DNA of 64,000 nucleotides from Metarhizobium sp964253915 (GCF_964253915.1 NZ_CAXUSG020000001.1:62001-126000), one strand, 5' to 3'. Shown: positions 1-8,827, counted from the stretch's first letter. Numbers and translations are program-made. The notes: a model not told the origin generated them from the sequence alone.

Positions 1-105
1 GAAGGAGATGCCGGACTTGGCATCGCGCAGGGAAGCGGCAACCTCGGCAGCATCGCTTCCGATCGAGGAAACGATGCCCAGACCCGTAACAACCACCCGT
101 CTCAT
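1..105 (-). CDS. fabB: 3-oxoacyl-ACP synthase I, N-terminus only (window edge)
   Basis: Only the first 35 codons are present. The gene starts at the ATG ending at 105 and runs off the left edge. The N-terminus MRRVVVTGLGIVSSIG is the classic start of KAS I/II condensing enzymes, which elongate acyl-ACP with malonyl-ACP. It lies 58 bp downstream of fabA on the same strand, the fabA-fabB order used for anaerobic-type unsaturated fatty acid synthesis. FabB rather than FabF is inferred from that linkage, since the catalytic region is outside the window. Confidence 0.85.
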   Translation of the reverse strand, partial: MRRVVVTGLGIVSSIGSDAAEVAASLRDAKSGISF

Positions 106-163
106 ATTCAGGACCTCTTTTTTTCTAAGTGCTTCAGGAAAACGAACTGCGCTCCGATGAGCG

Positions 164-679
164 TCAGGCCGCCTTTTCCTGGAAAAGACCGACGCGCAGA
201 TCGCTCGCCTTATAGATAGTTTCGCCATCGGCTTTCATCCAGCCGTCGGCAATGCCGAGAACCAGGCGGCCGCGCATGACACGCTTGAAGTCGATGCCGT
301 ATTCGACAAGCTTCGTCTGCGGCGTCACCATGCCGGTGAATTTCACTTCGCCGGTGGAGATGGCGCGTCCCTTGCCGGGTTCGCCGAGCCAGCCGAGATA
401 GAAACCGGTGAGCTGCCACATGGCATCGAGGCCGAGGCAGCCCGGCATCACCGGATCGCCTTCGAAATGGCAGGGGAAGAACCACAGGTCCGGCGTGATG
501 TCGAACTCGGCGCGGATGAAACCCTTGTCGTTCGGGCCGCCCGTCTCGGAAATCTCGGTGATGCGATGAAACATCAGCATCGGCGGCAGCGGCAGCTGCG
601 CATTGCCCGGGCCGAACATCTTGCCGTGGGAGCAGGTGAGAATTTCTTCGTAGTTGTAGCTCGATTGTTTGGTTGCCAT
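164..679 (-). CDS. fabA: 3-hydroxydecanoyl-ACP dehydratase/isomerase
   Basis: 171 aa, full length for FabA. It dehydrates beta-hydroxyacyl-ACP and isomerises trans-2- to cis-3-decenoyl-ACP, the branch point to unsaturated fatty acids, as a cytosolic hot-dog-fold dimer. The signature FFPCHFEGDPVMPGCLGLDA (residues 67-86) carries the catalytic His71 and Asp85, equivalent to His70 and Asp84 of E. coli FabA. It is followed by fabB and probably co-transcribed with it. Its upstream region is shared with the divergent irr gene. The ATG at 679 gives the expected N-terminus. Confidence 0.95.
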   Translation of the reverse strand: MATKQSSYNYEEILTCSHGKMFGPGNAQLPLPPMLMFHRITEISETGGPNDKGFIRAEFDITPDLWFFPCHFEGDPVMPGCLGLDAMWQLTGFYLGWLGEPGKGRAISTGEVKFTGMVTPQTKLVEYGIDFKRVMRGRLVLGIADGWMKADGETIYKASDLRVGLFQEKAA

Positions 680-931
680 GAACCCTGGTTTCCTCAGAAT
701 GCCGCCGGCGGTTCTGCAGCTTTAGAGCAAGATCGGTCCGAATTGAAGTGCAACACGAACAACCTTGCTCCCGCAACCGCCTGTAAGGTGTGATCCTTGC
801 GATCGTTGATGAAGGTTCGCATACAGGAAGCGCAGGCCAGGGACCAGAGGCAAATGGCAAATCCCGGCCTTTGCAGGCCGCTTTGTGGGGTTTGTCCCGA
901 TTTACCACCGCTTGCGCAGCTGTCTAAACTA

Positions 932-960
932 TTGAAAGCCACTCAAGTAAAAGTTATATG
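932..960 (+). promoter_or_regulatory. candidate irr promoter in the fabA-irr intergenic region
   Basis: TTGAAA at 932-937 and TATATG at 955-960 are separated by 17 bp and lie 41 bp before the irr start, a good sigma-70 type fit. The rest of the 322-bp gap between fabA and irr (680-1001) holds no convincing gene. A degenerate relative of the local palindromic repeat may lie around 720-790. I saw no clear Irr operator (ICE box). Confidence 0.5.
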
Positions 961-1001
961 GCAGAATGTCCCTGGACGAATTTTGAAGAGGAAAGAGCGT
1001 T

Positions 1002-1430
1002 TTGGCCCCCATGACGGCTGAAGGCATCATGACTGTGGAAGCAAGGCTGCGGCGCTACGGACTGCGTCCGACGCGCCAGCGTATTGCCCTTGCCGACCTG
1101 CTTTTCGCCAAGGGCGACCGGCATCTGACGGTCGAGGAGTTGCACGAGGAAGCCGTGACCGCCAATGTGCCGGTGTCGCTGGCGACCGTCTACAACACGC
1201 TGCACCAGTTCACCGAGGCCGGCCTGATCCGGGTGCTGGCGGTGGAAAGCGCCAAGACCTATTTCGACACCAACGTCTCCGATCACCATCACTTCTTCAT
1301 CGAGGGAGAGAACGAGGTTCTCGATATCCCGGTGAGCAACATCTCGATTTCCAACCTGCCGGAACCGCCTGAGGGCATGGAAATCTCGCATGTCGACGTG
1401 GTGATCCGCCTGCGGCCGAAGAGCCGCTGA
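1002..1430 (+). CDS. irr: Fur-family iron response regulator Irr
   Basis: 142 aa. Irr is a haem-responsive Fur-family regulator that in rhizobia replaces Fur as the main iron regulator and represses haem synthesis and iron-storage genes at low iron. The protein has the Fur-type winged helix (about residues 12-80, with SLATVYNTLHQF as recognition helix) and the triple-histidine motif SDHHHFF (His95-97) diagnostic of Irr. Start: the TTG at 1002 has AGGA at 989-992, 9 nt upstream. ATGs at 1011 and 1029 are alternatives. It is divergent from fabA. Confidence 0.9.
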   Translation: MAPMTAEGIMTVEARLRRYGLRPTRQRIALADLLFAKGDRHLTVEELHEEAVTANVPVSLATVYNTLHQFTEAGLIRVLAVESAKTYFDTNVSDHHHFFIEGENEVLDIPVSNISISNLPEPPEGMEISHVDVVIRLRPKSR

Positions 1431-1446
1431 TCCGTTCCTTCGATTT

Positions 1447-2079
1447 TCAGAGAACGTCGTCCGGATGCCGGCCCGGCCGCGCCTTGTAGCGCGGCAACGT
1501 CCAACCATACAGCAGCGCGCCGCCGCGCACGGCAAAACCGGCGACAGCACCGACGCTCGCCGAAACGAACAGCGGCGGGCCGAACGCATGCATGGCGGTG
1601 AACACCGCAGCACCGGCAAGTGCCGCCGTCAGGTAGATTTCCGGCCGCAGCAGCACGGATGGTTCGCTGGCCAATACGTCGCGCAGGATGCCGCCGAAAC
1701 TTGCCGTCAGCATGCCCATGATGATCGCTACGGTCGGCGAGCCCGTCGCCGCCAGCCCCTTGGCAGCGCCCAGCACGCAATAGGCGCCAAGCCCGATGGC
1801 ATCGAGCCAGATCAGCAGGCGGTAACGCGATTCGATGACGTGGGCGGTGAAATAGACGAGGATGCCGACCCCGACGCAGACCAGGATGTAGGTGGGATTC
1901 ATCACCCAGAAGACTGCCCGTCCGAGGACGACGTCGCGCACGGTGCCGCCACCAAGCCCGGTGACGGCGGCCAGGAACAGGAAGCCGATGATATCGAGCT
2001 GCTTGCGTGAGGCGGCAAGCGCGCCCGTTGCTGCAAACACCGCGACGCCGGCATAATCGAGAATTTCCAACGGCGACAT
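1447..2079 (-). CDS. TRIC/UPF0126 (YicG-like) membrane channel family protein
   Basis: 210 aa with about seven hydrophobic segments. It contains the duplicated glycine-rich motif of the UPF0126 family, GLGGGTVRDVVLG near residues 43-55 and SFGGILRDVLASEPS in the second half. These repeats characterise trimeric intracellular cation channel (TRIC) homologues, which form K+-permeable pores in the inner membrane; the physiological role in bacteria is unclear. The start at 2079 is preceded by a GGGGGAG ribosome binding site. An upstream in-frame extension to 2205 lacks membrane-protein character and was discarded. It is convergent with irr, 16 bp apart. Confidence 0.85.
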   Translation of the reverse strand: MSPLEILDYAGVAVFAATGALAASRKQLDIIGFLFLAAVTGLGGGTVRDVVLGRAVFWVMNPTYILVCVGVGILVYFTAHVIESRYRLLIWLDAIGLGAYCVLGAAKGLAATGSPTVAIIMGMLTASFGGILRDVLASEPSVLLRPEIYLTAALAGAAVFTAMHAFGPPLFVSASVGAVAGFAVRGGALLYGWTLPRYKARPGRHPDDVL

Positions 2080-2237
2080 CGATGCTCCCCCGGGCCTCGA
2101 CGCTGCTTCGCGCCGATCGGTGTCAGGGCACCTTGTCGCGGCGGCAATGTCAAGGGCGGCGCAAGCCGAAGCTGTTAGTGCCTCGCCGATAGCGTCGTTG
2201 GCCATTGCCGCGATGCCTGCCTCGGAGGGAGCCGTTC

Positions 2238-2708
2238 ATGAAACATGCCATTGCCATTCTCGCACAGATCGCTCTCCTCCTGTCGCCACTGCCGGCGTTT
2301 TCGCAGCAGGAGTTGATCGGCGATCCCGAGACCTACGAAAAATCGCATTTCCAGAAGCAGTGCCAGACGGCGGAATTCGGCGATGGCTACATCAGCCGTA
2401 TCGACATCAACAATGACGGCATCACCGACGCCGTCGTCAATGAGGGTGAACTGACCTGCGACGGCAAGAAGGGCCCGGATTGCAACGACGACGGTTGCCC
2501 CTACAATTTTTACCTGCAGGTCAAGGAAGGCGGTTATTTCATGATCGCCACCGCCCAGATCTACAGCTACGATTTCATCAAGCGTTTCGGCAACATGGTC
2601 TTCGTCATGAAGATGCATCCGCGCTATTGCGAGCGCACCGATTCGGAACCCTGCCTGATGACCGTGCGCGTGCGCGGCGCCAAGATGGTGACGATCTCGA
2701 AAAAATAA
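2238..2708 (+). CDS. secreted hypothetical protein with a Ca-binding-like DxNxDG loop
   Basis: 156 aa. The N-terminus MKHAIAILAQIALLLSPLPA is a clear Sec signal peptide, with cleavage likely near FSQ-QE. The mature protein carries IDINNDGITDAV around residues 56-67, resembling the DxNxDG calcium-binding loop of dockerin/EF-hand type. It has several cysteines (CQTAEF, TCDGKKGPDCNDDGC) that could form disulfides in the periplasm. GGAGGGA at 2224-2230 supports the ATG at 2238. I do not recognise the family. The stop codon is 3 bp from the convergent DUF218 gene. Confidence 0.75.
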   Translation: MKHAIAILAQIALLLSPLPAFSQQELIGDPETYEKSHFQKQCQTAEFGDGYISRIDINNDGITDAVVNEGELTCDGKKGPDCNDDGCPYNFYLQVKEGGYFMIATAQIYSYDFIKRFGNMVFVMKMHPRYCERTDSEPCLMTVRVRGAKMVTISKK

Positions 2709-2711
2709 GGT

Positions 2712-3497
2712 TCAGCCCGGATAGAGCGCATCGGTGCGCCCTGTCAGGTAGTAGGCGAGAAGGCCGATCCATTCCCGCGTCGCCGTCGTCGTCTGCTGGG
2801 CGTTGAGCGATGGCTGGGTGAAATCGAAACCCAGTTTCACGTCGCCGCTGGTGCGATAATCCGACGGCCACGGGATCACCGGTATGCCGGCCTTGCGGAA
2901 CAGCCCGATGGCGCGCGGCATATGGAAGGCCGAGGTGATCAACAGGCAGTCGCTGAGGCCATGCTCTTCCAGCAAGGCCTTGGTGTTGGCAACATTCTCG
3001 AAAGTGGTGCGGGAGGCGTCTTCCCGGACGAGCCGCGCCGGATCGACGCCGAAGGCCTGCAGGAAGCGCTCCGAAACCGCAGCATCGCCCTCGTAGCGAC
3101 CGCTGAACGAGCCGTCGCCGCCGGAGACGAGGATACGCGCCTGCGGATGCACCAGCGCCAGCCGCAGCATCTCGGTAAAACGGTCGCCTGCCTGGTTGAG
3201 TTCGTATCCGCCCCGTCCCGTTGTCACCTCGGTCTCGAAGCCGCCGCCGAGTACGATCATGCAGCTTGCCGCTGCTGGCTCCTGCGGCCGTGGAAACCGT
3301 GCTTCGAGCTGCTGCAGCAGCACGGTGCCGCTGCTGGTGAACAGGGTGACGAACAGGATAAGTGCTGCCAGGAACGCCGAGAGGCCGCGCAGCTTGCGCC
3401 AGCCGAACAGGCCGGCCAGCAGGCTGAACGCGATCAGGAAAAAGCAAAGCGACAGCGGTTGGGCGACGAGCCAGAACAGTTTCGACAGAAGAAACAA
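2712..3497 (-). CDS. YdcF/ElyC-type DUF218 membrane protein
   Basis: 261 aa. Two N-terminal transmembrane helices (about residues 5-55) are followed by a DUF218 domain with CMIVLGGGFE, ILVSGGDGSF and DASRTTFENVANT, the order seen in YdcF, SanA and ElyC. ElyC-like proteins act in envelope and undecaprenyl-phosphate metabolism; the function here is inferred only at family level. The reading frame begins with a TTG at 3497, with no good ribosome binding site and no nearby in-frame ATG. Confidence 0.8.
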   Translation of the reverse strand: MFLLSKLFWLVAQPLSLCFFLIAFSLLAGLFGWRKLRGLSAFLAALILFVTLFTSSGTVLLQQLEARFPRPQEPAAASCMIVLGGGFETEVTTGRGGYELNQAGDRFTEMLRLALVHPQARILVSGGDGSFSGRYEGDAAVSERFLQAFGVDPARLVREDASRTTFENVANTKALLEEHGLSDCLLITSAFHMPRAIGLFRKAGIPVIPWPSDYRTSGDVKLGFDFTQPSLNAQQTTTATREWIGLLAYYLTGRTDALYPG

Positions 3498-3599
3498 ATC
3501 GGGTTTCCCATGGGCAGGTTGGTAACGAGACAGGTTTCGTTACCCTATTCTGCCGGAGGGCGCCACGCTTGCCGCCCTGCTTACGGTATCGGCGCTTGG

Positions 3600-3698
3600 A
3601 GCATTTCCGCTTCTCTCCGAAACGCGGAAATGCTCTGTCTCCTTGTTTTAACGCAATTCCGGACGCAAAACCGCTTCACGCTTTTGCTGGAATTGCTC
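3600..3698. repeat. two-hairpin palindromic repeat, copy R1 (complete)
   Basis: Left hairpin GCATTTCCGC (3601-3610) pairs with GCGGAAATGC (3624-3633). After a spacer, the right hairpin GCAATTCC (3653-3660) pairs with GGAATTGC (3689-3696). The same composite recurs at 5783, 21150 and 52955, with single-arm copies elsewhere. The right edge supplies the stop codon of the TMEM43-like gene. Confidence 0.85.
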
Positions 3699-4869
3699 AG
3701 GTTGCCGGGCGGCCGAGCGCTGCCGTTTCCGGCTGCTTGCGGCGCAGGCGGATGAACAGGAAGGCGAGGACGATGCCGCCGACGATGATCGAGATCGCCA
3801 GGATCGGCCGGTAGGCGATCCAGCCGATGGCGATGACGATCGGCCCGAGGATCAGGGTGGCGACCGCTGCCATCAGCGTCGTTCCGAAGCTGACGATCGA
3901 GCCGATGAACGGGATGACATCGCCGATGACGCCGAAGATCGACAGGATGCAGGCAAAACCGACGAACATGCCGATCAGGCCGCCGACGCGGACGATCCAG
4001 GTGATGATATTGTTTTCCGTCTGCGCGGTTTCGAACATCTCGGCAGCAGTCTGCTTGCCGGCCGAACTCAGGAAGATTTCACGGCCGTTGCTGACCGTAA
4101 AGGCGGTCAGCGTATCGCCGTGCTGGCCGCCGACGAAGCTTGCCTCGGCAAGATCGACGCGCTCATAACGGATGCGCAGGTCGCCGATCACCGGCGAATT
4201 CGGGTTGTTGCCGGCGTATAGTTCACCGTTCTGCGGACGGACATTCACGCCGAGCGACGTCTGGAAGGCCGATGCCTGGTCGGCACCGAGAGGGATGCGC
4301 TTGGAAGAACCAAGCGGCGCGACGTCGCTGCCATCGAGGGTGAAGGCGCCGACGGAGGCCTTCTCGACCGTGAAGGTTTCGCCGTCCAGCGGTCGCGACG
4401 GATTCTCATGGCCGCCGGGCTGCTTGAAGTCGCTGGAATCGACCGTGTCGGTGCGCCATTCCTTCGAGTAGGTATAGGTGGTCTTGGTTTCTTCGCTGCC
4501 GCCGACGTTCTTTTCGGTCTTCGATTCGCTCTTTTCCACCCACTGGTACATCTCGACCTCGCGGACGATGCGAAGTGCGTTCTCGGCGACGATTCCATAA
4601 GTGTCGTCTTGCGGGGTGGCCAGCGGCTTGACCGGGCCGGAAATGTGCACGAGCTTGCTTTCATTGGCGCTGTCGACGCTGGCGCTGTCGACCGAGACGA
4701 CCAGGCCGGCCCCTTCGACAAGGGCGCGATAGGTCTTGATCGCCCGGCCCTCGTTCCAGAACAGAAGTACCGTGGTGGCGATCACCAGGATAATGCCGAA
4801 GAAGATCCGGCCGATGGCGCCCTTGATGCGCGACAGCCAGGATGTTGTGGTGGTTTCCGTAAAGCTCAT
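3697..4869 (-). CDS. TMEM43 (DUF1625) family membrane protein
   Basis: 390 aa. One N-terminal transmembrane helix (about 23-40), a large soluble loop (about 45-280) and three or four C-terminal helices (about 290-380) ending in a basic tail. This topology and the loop segments match TMEM43/LUMA-like bacterial proteins, whose bacterial function is not established. The start at 4869 (MSFTETTTTS) is the first ATG fitting the family length; the 11-residue in-frame extension to 4902 looks non-coding. The stop codon is embedded in repeat R1. Confidence 0.8.
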   Translation of the reverse strand: MSFTETTTTSWLSRIKGAIGRIFFGIILVIATTVLLFWNEGRAIKTYRALVEGAGLVVSVDSASVDSANESKLVHISGPVKPLATPQDDTYGIVAENALRIVREVEMYQWVEKSESKTEKNVGGSEETKTTYTYSKEWRTDTVDSSDFKQPGGHENPSRPLDGETFTVEKASVGAFTLDGSDVAPLGSSKRIPLGADQASAFQTSLGVNVRPQNGELYAGNNPNSPVIGDLRIRYERVDLAEASFVGGQHGDTLTAFTVSNGREIFLSSAGKQTAAEMFETAQTENNIITWIVRVGGLIGMFVGFACILSIFGVIGDVIPFIGSIVSFGTTLMAAVATLILGPIVIAIGWIAYRPILAISIIVGGIVLAFLFIRLRRKQPETAALGRPAT

Positions 4870-5007
4870 GTTCCGCCCCTCGAAACTGCGCGAAGCTCGC
4901 AACCGAGCGGGCTCGCCCTCTGTTTTCTGGTAGCAGATTCTTCTTAATGGGGCATGATCATATTGCTGTGCCGGCAGAGCATTTTTGGGACGTTGGCGCG
5001 AGGCGCA

Positions 5008-5733
5008 TCAACGCCGCTGCTGCAGCGGCCGGTGCATGGTCTGATGCCCGAAGCGCGATTGCAGGCGTCTCGGTATCAGCCGCGACACAAGGGCGGCGGC
5101 CATGGTCAAGACGGCCACGATCCACAAGGCATCCGATTGCAGCCATTGGCCGAGCAGTGCGCCCGCGATGGCGCCAGCGATCATGCCGAGCCAGGGAATG
5201 ATCTGGATCGTCCAGTCGAGGCGCCTGTCGCCCATCAGGAACCGGCCGATGCCGCGCCCGAACCGCGACAGCGCCCCGGTCACATAGGTCAGGCCGATCG
5301 CCAGGCCGCCGACCTGCTCGACGGTGGCATTGACCATGCCCATGCCGAGCACGATCATCAGGAACTGCAGAAGTGCCAGATCCGGCGCGCGCACCGTCGA
5401 GGCAACCGCCAGCACGAGGCTGACACCGGCGAGCACGGCAAAGATCGGTCGCGGCGCTGAATAGGCCACGACGACGCCGAGCGCATTGCCGGCGACGAAG
5501 GTGGCGATCGCCAGGAAAAGCGTCAGCGCATGCTGCAGGTTGCCGGTGCCGAGCGCGATGGCGGCGCGGGTCGTGTTGCCGGTCATGAAGGACACGAAGT
5601 CGCCCGACATGATCACGCCGACCGCGTCGGTCATGCCGGCGACGAAAGAAATGGTTGCCACAAGGGCAAGCCCGGTTCCCGTGCGCCGGGCCTCGATGAT
5701 CCGCCTGCGTCTCTGCCGTGTCATTCCATCCAT
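5008..5733 (-). CDS. YoaK/DUF1275 family membrane protein
   Basis: 241 aa with about six membrane segments. It begins with a basic stretch (TRQRRRR) and then SFVAGMTDAVGVIMSGDFVS and FMTGNTTRAA, the pattern of DUF1275 (YoaK) proteins, putative transporters of unknown substrate. Start codons at 5733 (MDGM) and 5724 are both possible. The open frame extends 84 codons further upstream, but that part consists of palindromic repeat R2 and is rejected. Convergent or divergent neighbours suggest a single-gene unit. Confidence 0.8.
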   Translation of the reverse strand: MDGMTRQRRRRIIEARRTGTGLALVATISFVAGMTDAVGVIMSGDFVSFMTGNTTRAAIALGTGNLQHALTLFLAIATFVAGNALGVVVAYSAPRPIFAVLAGVSLVLAVASTVRAPDLALLQFLMIVLGMGMVNATVEQVGGLAIGLTYVTGALSRFGRGIGRFLMGDRRLDWTIQIIPWLGMIAGAIAGALLGQWLQSDALWIVAVLTMAAALVSRLIPRRLQSRFGHQTMHRPLQQRR

Positions 5734-5782
5734 CGGCCGCCGGTTGCGGAAGAGAAAAAGCGGCCTGCCCCTTGCCCGCAAG

Positions 5783-5880
5783 CTTAAAGCAATTCCGATG
5801 GATGTGCGAAGCGGTTTTGCTCCCGCAATTGCGTAACGGCAAAAAGACAAGGCGTTTTCGCCATCCGGGCGAAACGGAAT
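5783..5880. repeat. two-hairpin palindromic repeat, copy R2 (inverted)
   Basis: Read on the minus strand, this shows the complete composite: a GTTTCGCCCGGATGGCGAAAAC left arm, a short spacer, then a right arm with GCAATTGCGGGAGC and GGAATTGC. It lies in the promoter region of the DUF1275 gene and is opposite in orientation to R1. Confidence 0.75.
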
Positions 5881-6056
5881 CGCGCACGCGGCAAAACGTT
5901 TTGGCCGGACAGCCGCTTTTGGAGGGGTGCCCGGCTTTTCCCGGCCATTGCAGGTCCGGCCATGCGTGCGGCACGCCATCGCCAAATCGTGATTAGGGGA
6001 TCGGCCGACGCGGCATTACCTTTATTGCCGCAACGACAGTGAAAAGGAGACAGACG

Positions 6057-6278
6057 ATGAAGACAGTGCTTGTAGTCGCCGCCGCCCTTGGACTATCGGC
6101 GACCGGTGCGCTTGCAGACTGCATCGGCCACACCAAGACGACGGCTTCGGCCGATGTCGACCGGATGATGACCACCGCCAGCATCGTGACGGAAAAGACG
6201 GACTTGAAGGACGAGGCCGTGATGAAGACCGGGCGGACAGCCGAAGCCGAGACCCAGTCGCCTGCCGTAATCGAGTAG
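6057..6278 (+). CDS. small secreted protein of unknown function
   Basis: 73 aa. AAGGAGA at 6044-6050 is ideally placed for the ATG at 6057. Residues 1-21 (MKTVLVVAAALGLSATGALA) form a Sec signal peptide, leaving a mature peptide of about 52 residues that is Thr/Glu/Lys-rich with one cysteine near its start (ADCIGH). No domain recognised. The good ribosome binding site and signal peptide make a real gene likely. Confidence 0.65.
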   Translation: MKTVLVVAAALGLSATGALADCIGHTKTTASADVDRMMTTASIVTEKTDLKDEAVMKTGRTAEAETQSPAVIE

Positions 6279-6298
6279 AATTCCCTGCAGGTGGCCTC

Positions 6299-6331
6299 GG
6301 CCCGGCGGGTGAGAGAAGCACCTGCCGGGCC
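6299..6331 (+). terminator. hairpin after the small secreted protein gene
   Basis: GGCCCGGCGGGTG (6299-6311) pairs with CACCTGCCGGGCC (6319-6331) with one wobble and a 7-nt loop. There is no T-run, so it may act as a transcript-end stabiliser rather than a classic terminator. Confidence 0.4.
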
Positions 6332-6382
6332 GGCGGTCGAACGACAATCATCTCAACGCGGGCTTCGCAGGTCGCTTTCCCT

Positions 6383-7144
6383 TCAGGGTGAAGGTTGACC
6401 GTTCGATGCCGAAACGCCGCCATCGACGGCGATGTTGGTGCCGGTGACGAAGCTTGCATCGTCGCTTGCCAGGAAGGCGATAACGGCCGCCACCTCCTCC
6501 GGCTCGCAGACGCGGCCGAGCGGAACGCGTTGACGGAATTTTGCCACCAGCGCCTGGTCCTCCAGCATCGTTTCCGTCATCGCCGTGCGCGTCAGGCTGG
6601 GGCAGACGGAGTTGACGCGGATGCCGCGCTTGCCGAGATCGAGCGCCAGGGCCCGCGTCAGGTTGACGACGGCGCCCTTGGCGGCATTGTAGGCGCTCAT
6701 CCCCCAGTCGCCGCCCGTGCCGGAGACGGAGGCATTGTTGACGATGCAGCCCTTCGTCTTTTCCAGATGCGGGATGGCGGCACGGCAGCCGTAAAACACC
6801 CCATCGGCATCGACGCTCATCACCCGGCGCCAGCGCTCGTCGGTGATTTCATCCGGCTGGCCGGCATCGTGTACCCCGGCATTGTTGACCATGACGTCGA
6901 GCCGCCCGAAAGTCTCCACGGCGGCTGCCACCACCGCCTCGATCGACCGCGACACCGAAACATCGGCCGTTCGCACCAGCGTGCGCGCCGGGTCCAGGTC
7001 GCGCGCGATTGCCTGCAGCCGTGCTTCCTCGACATCGACCAGCACGACCGCGGCTCCTTCCGCCGAAAACCGTCGCGCCGTCGCCTCGCCCATGCCGGCA
7101 CCGGCACCGGTAACGATCACCACCTTGCCTTCGAAACGTTTCAT
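6383..7144 (-). CDS. SDR family NAD(P)-dependent oxidoreductase
   Basis: 253 aa, classical short-chain dehydrogenase. Cofactor motif TGAGAGMG at residues 12-19; NNAG at 87-90; catalytic Ser139, Tyr152 and Lys156 (YNAAK); C-terminal DGGVSASN. An acidic residue after beta-2 (VDVEE) suggests NAD preference. Substrate cannot be read from sequence; relatives oxidise secondary alcohols or reduce ketones. GGGAGGA precedes the ATG at 7144. Downstream of the PAP2 gene on the same strand but separated by repeat R3. Confidence 0.9.
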   Translation of the reverse strand: MKRFEGKVVIVTGAGAGMGEATARRFSAEGAAVVLVDVEEARLQAIARDLDPARTLVRTADVSVSRSIEAVVAAAVETFGRLDVMVNNAGVHDAGQPDEITDERWRRVMSVDADGVFYGCRAAIPHLEKTKGCIVNNASVSGTGGDWGMSAYNAAKGAVVNLTRALALDLGKRGIRVNSVCPSLTRTAMTETMLEDQALVAKFRQRVPLGRVCEPEEVAAVIAFLASDDASFVTGTNIAVDGGVSASNGQPSP

Positions 7145-7188
7145 CACATCCTCCCTTGAAACGGCAGCCCTCTCCCTGGCCGCCTGGA

Positions 7189-7230
7189 TAACTCCGGCAA
7201 AACCGCTGCGCACTTTTGCTGGAGTTGCCC
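7189..7230. repeat. palindromic repeat, right arm only (R3)
   Basis: ACTCCGGCAAAACCGC followed by CACTTTTGCTGGAGT is the single-arm version of the local element. It again touches a stop codon, that of the PAP2 gene (7230-7232). Confidence 0.75.
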
Positions 7231-8192
7231 TATGCAGTCAAAAGTTTACGGGACCGCGGCTGCCGGCTCGCCCCGCGGAACAGGCCGGCATAGCGTGGCG
7301 ACGCGGCCAGCAACCGCAACACGACGGCGGCGAGGGCCGCGCCGGCGAACAGGTCGACGAAATAATGCCCGCCGAAGATCGGCGTGGAGAGGATCATGAT
7401 GGCACAATAGGCGGCAGCGACGGCAAACAGGCCCGTCCGCCAGAAGCTGACCGCGAGAATGATACCGGCCGCTGTATGCAGGGATGGAAATGTCACCAGT
7501 CCCGGCAGGTTTCCCAGTTCCAGCATGTGGAGGCCGCCTGCGCGCAGGCGTTCCAGGTGCGAAAGGTGGTAGAGGCCGGGCGGCGAGGAAAAATTCGCGA
7601 AGACCTCGACACCGGGAAAATTGACGGCAACGGCGGCTTTTGCCGGCAGGAACAGGCCGACGGCGGTGCAGAGCGTCGCCACGGTCAGGAAGGCTTCCAG
7701 GAAATAAGCCATCCTGAGCCTGTCGCTCCTTGCCGCCAGGATAAGGAAAGCTGCCAGGCTGAGCATGTCGAGGGAGGTATAGCTGCGCTCCAGCACCCAC
7801 AGGAGCACCGGCCGCGCCTGGAAAAACTCGAAATAATCCATCCAGCGCAGCGGCAGATAGGCATCGGCGGCCATCAGCAAGCCATCGGCATAAGGAAAGC
7901 CGGAACTCATGCTGACATGGTTGAAGACCCGCAGGCAGACCCATGCCAGCTGCAGAAAAACGATGCCCTGCAGCAGTGGATCGAGCGCGGTCAGCAGGCC
8001 CGGGTTTGCAGCGTTGCCGTGCAGCGCCCGGCGGGCAAGATGAAGGGCGAGAAGAGCGCTCAGGATGCCGGTGGCAGGCAGAAGCAGTTGCGCGGGCGCA
8101 AGGCCAACGGGCGACAGGGCAAGCCAGATGCCGTCGATCAATCCGATCGACGCGATCAGGCCGTAGGACCATCGGCTGGGAAACAAGCGCAT
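7230..8192 (-). CDS. PAP2-family (inositolphosphotransferase-like) membrane phosphatase
   Basis: 320 aa, multi-spanning. The C-terminal half has TFPSLHTAAG (about residue 238) and FGGHYFVDLFAGA (about residue 275), the two catalytic histidine motifs of PAP2-superfamily phosphatases. The hydrophobic N-terminal half and spacing resemble the PAP2_3/AUR1-like subgroup. Such enzymes dephosphorylate or transfer phospho-groups on lipids at the membrane. Start at 8192 with AGAGAGGGTG upstream. Confidence 0.85.
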   Translation of the reverse strand: MRLFPSRWSYGLIASIGLIDGIWLALSPVGLAPAQLLLPATGILSALLALHLARRALHGNAANPGLLTALDPLLQGIVFLQLAWVCLRVFNHVSMSSGFPYADGLLMAADAYLPLRWMDYFEFFQARPVLLWVLERSYTSLDMLSLAAFLILAARSDRLRMAYFLEAFLTVATLCTAVGLFLPAKAAVAVNFPGVEVFANFSSPPGLYHLSHLERLRAGGLHMLELGNLPGLVTFPSLHTAAGIILAVSFWRTGLFAVAAAYCAIMILSTPIFGGHYFVDLFAGAALAAVVLRLLAASPRYAGLFRGASRQPRSRKLLTA

Positions 8193-8546
8193 GGATCACC
8201 CTCTCTTGCGGGCAAATCCTGAGCCGGAATGACTATAAGAAGTGTTAAGAAAATCCGGTTGGCCCGAGTTTTTGACCGCTGCGCCGGAGGGCGGTTGCAC
8301 TGCTTGCAAGGGCATATCCGGCAAATAACAAGGCGGAATTTTTGCTTTCGAGTGCCGGGATTCATGGCGGGAGGCGAAAATTCTATTGTCCGGCGCCATA
8401 TTTCCAATTGCCTGATGCTGGATTTTGCGCCAGTGTAATTTCGTAGTAGCTTAAATGTCTCAAGATCAAATATGTGAGTGAAAAGAAACGTATAGGATGT
8501 AATACGTGGATTTTTCACTTAATAATGTCTGTTTGGGAGAAGGCAA
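8193..8546. other. non-coding gap, AT-richer than its surroundings
   Basis: 354 bp between the divergent PAP2 gene and the small secreted protein gene. I see no convincing ORF, tRNA or strong hairpin. The composition falls visibly from about 8400 onward, continuing into the next gene. Promoters for both neighbours must lie here but none stands out. Confidence 0.5.
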
Positions 8547-8816
8547 ATGCGAAAATTCATCGTAGCTGCGACCATGTCAGTATTCTTTATCACCGGATTC
8601 ACGCCAATGGCGGATGCATCCCCGATAAACACCGCTGGCAGCCATCGAGGCCTTGGGATTGGCAGTGACGTGGTTCCTGTCGATCATTATTACGGTCATC
8701 GCCGCAAGTACAAGAGAAAGAATTATTACCAGGAAGAACATTGCTGGTGGAAGAAAGTTCGCCGGTATGACGAATATGGCGACGTCTATTACGAGCGGAT
8801 CCGCATCTGCAAATAA
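8547..8816 (+). CDS. small secreted Tyr/Arg/Lys-rich protein of unknown function
   Basis: 89 aa. GGGAGAAGG just upstream of the ATG at 8547. Signal peptide about residues 1-25 (MRKFIVAATMSVFFITGF... MADAS). The mature region is very basic and aromatic (HYYGHRRKYKRKNYYQEE, then WWKKVRRYDEYGDVYYERIR) with two cysteines. The base composition is lower in GC than the window. Family not recognised; small cationic exported proteins of this type are common and poorly studied in rhizobia. Confidence 0.65.
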   Translation: MRKFIVAATMSVFFITGFTPMADASPINTAGSHRGLGIGSDVVPVDHYYGHRRKYKRKNYYQEEHCWWKKVRRYDEYGDVYYERIRICK

Positions 8817-8827
8817 TGGCAGCATGC

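Noticed and set aside
5734..5985. N-terminal extension of the DUF1275 protein
   Set aside because: The extra 84 codons are made mostly of palindromic repeat R2 and have no membrane-protein character.
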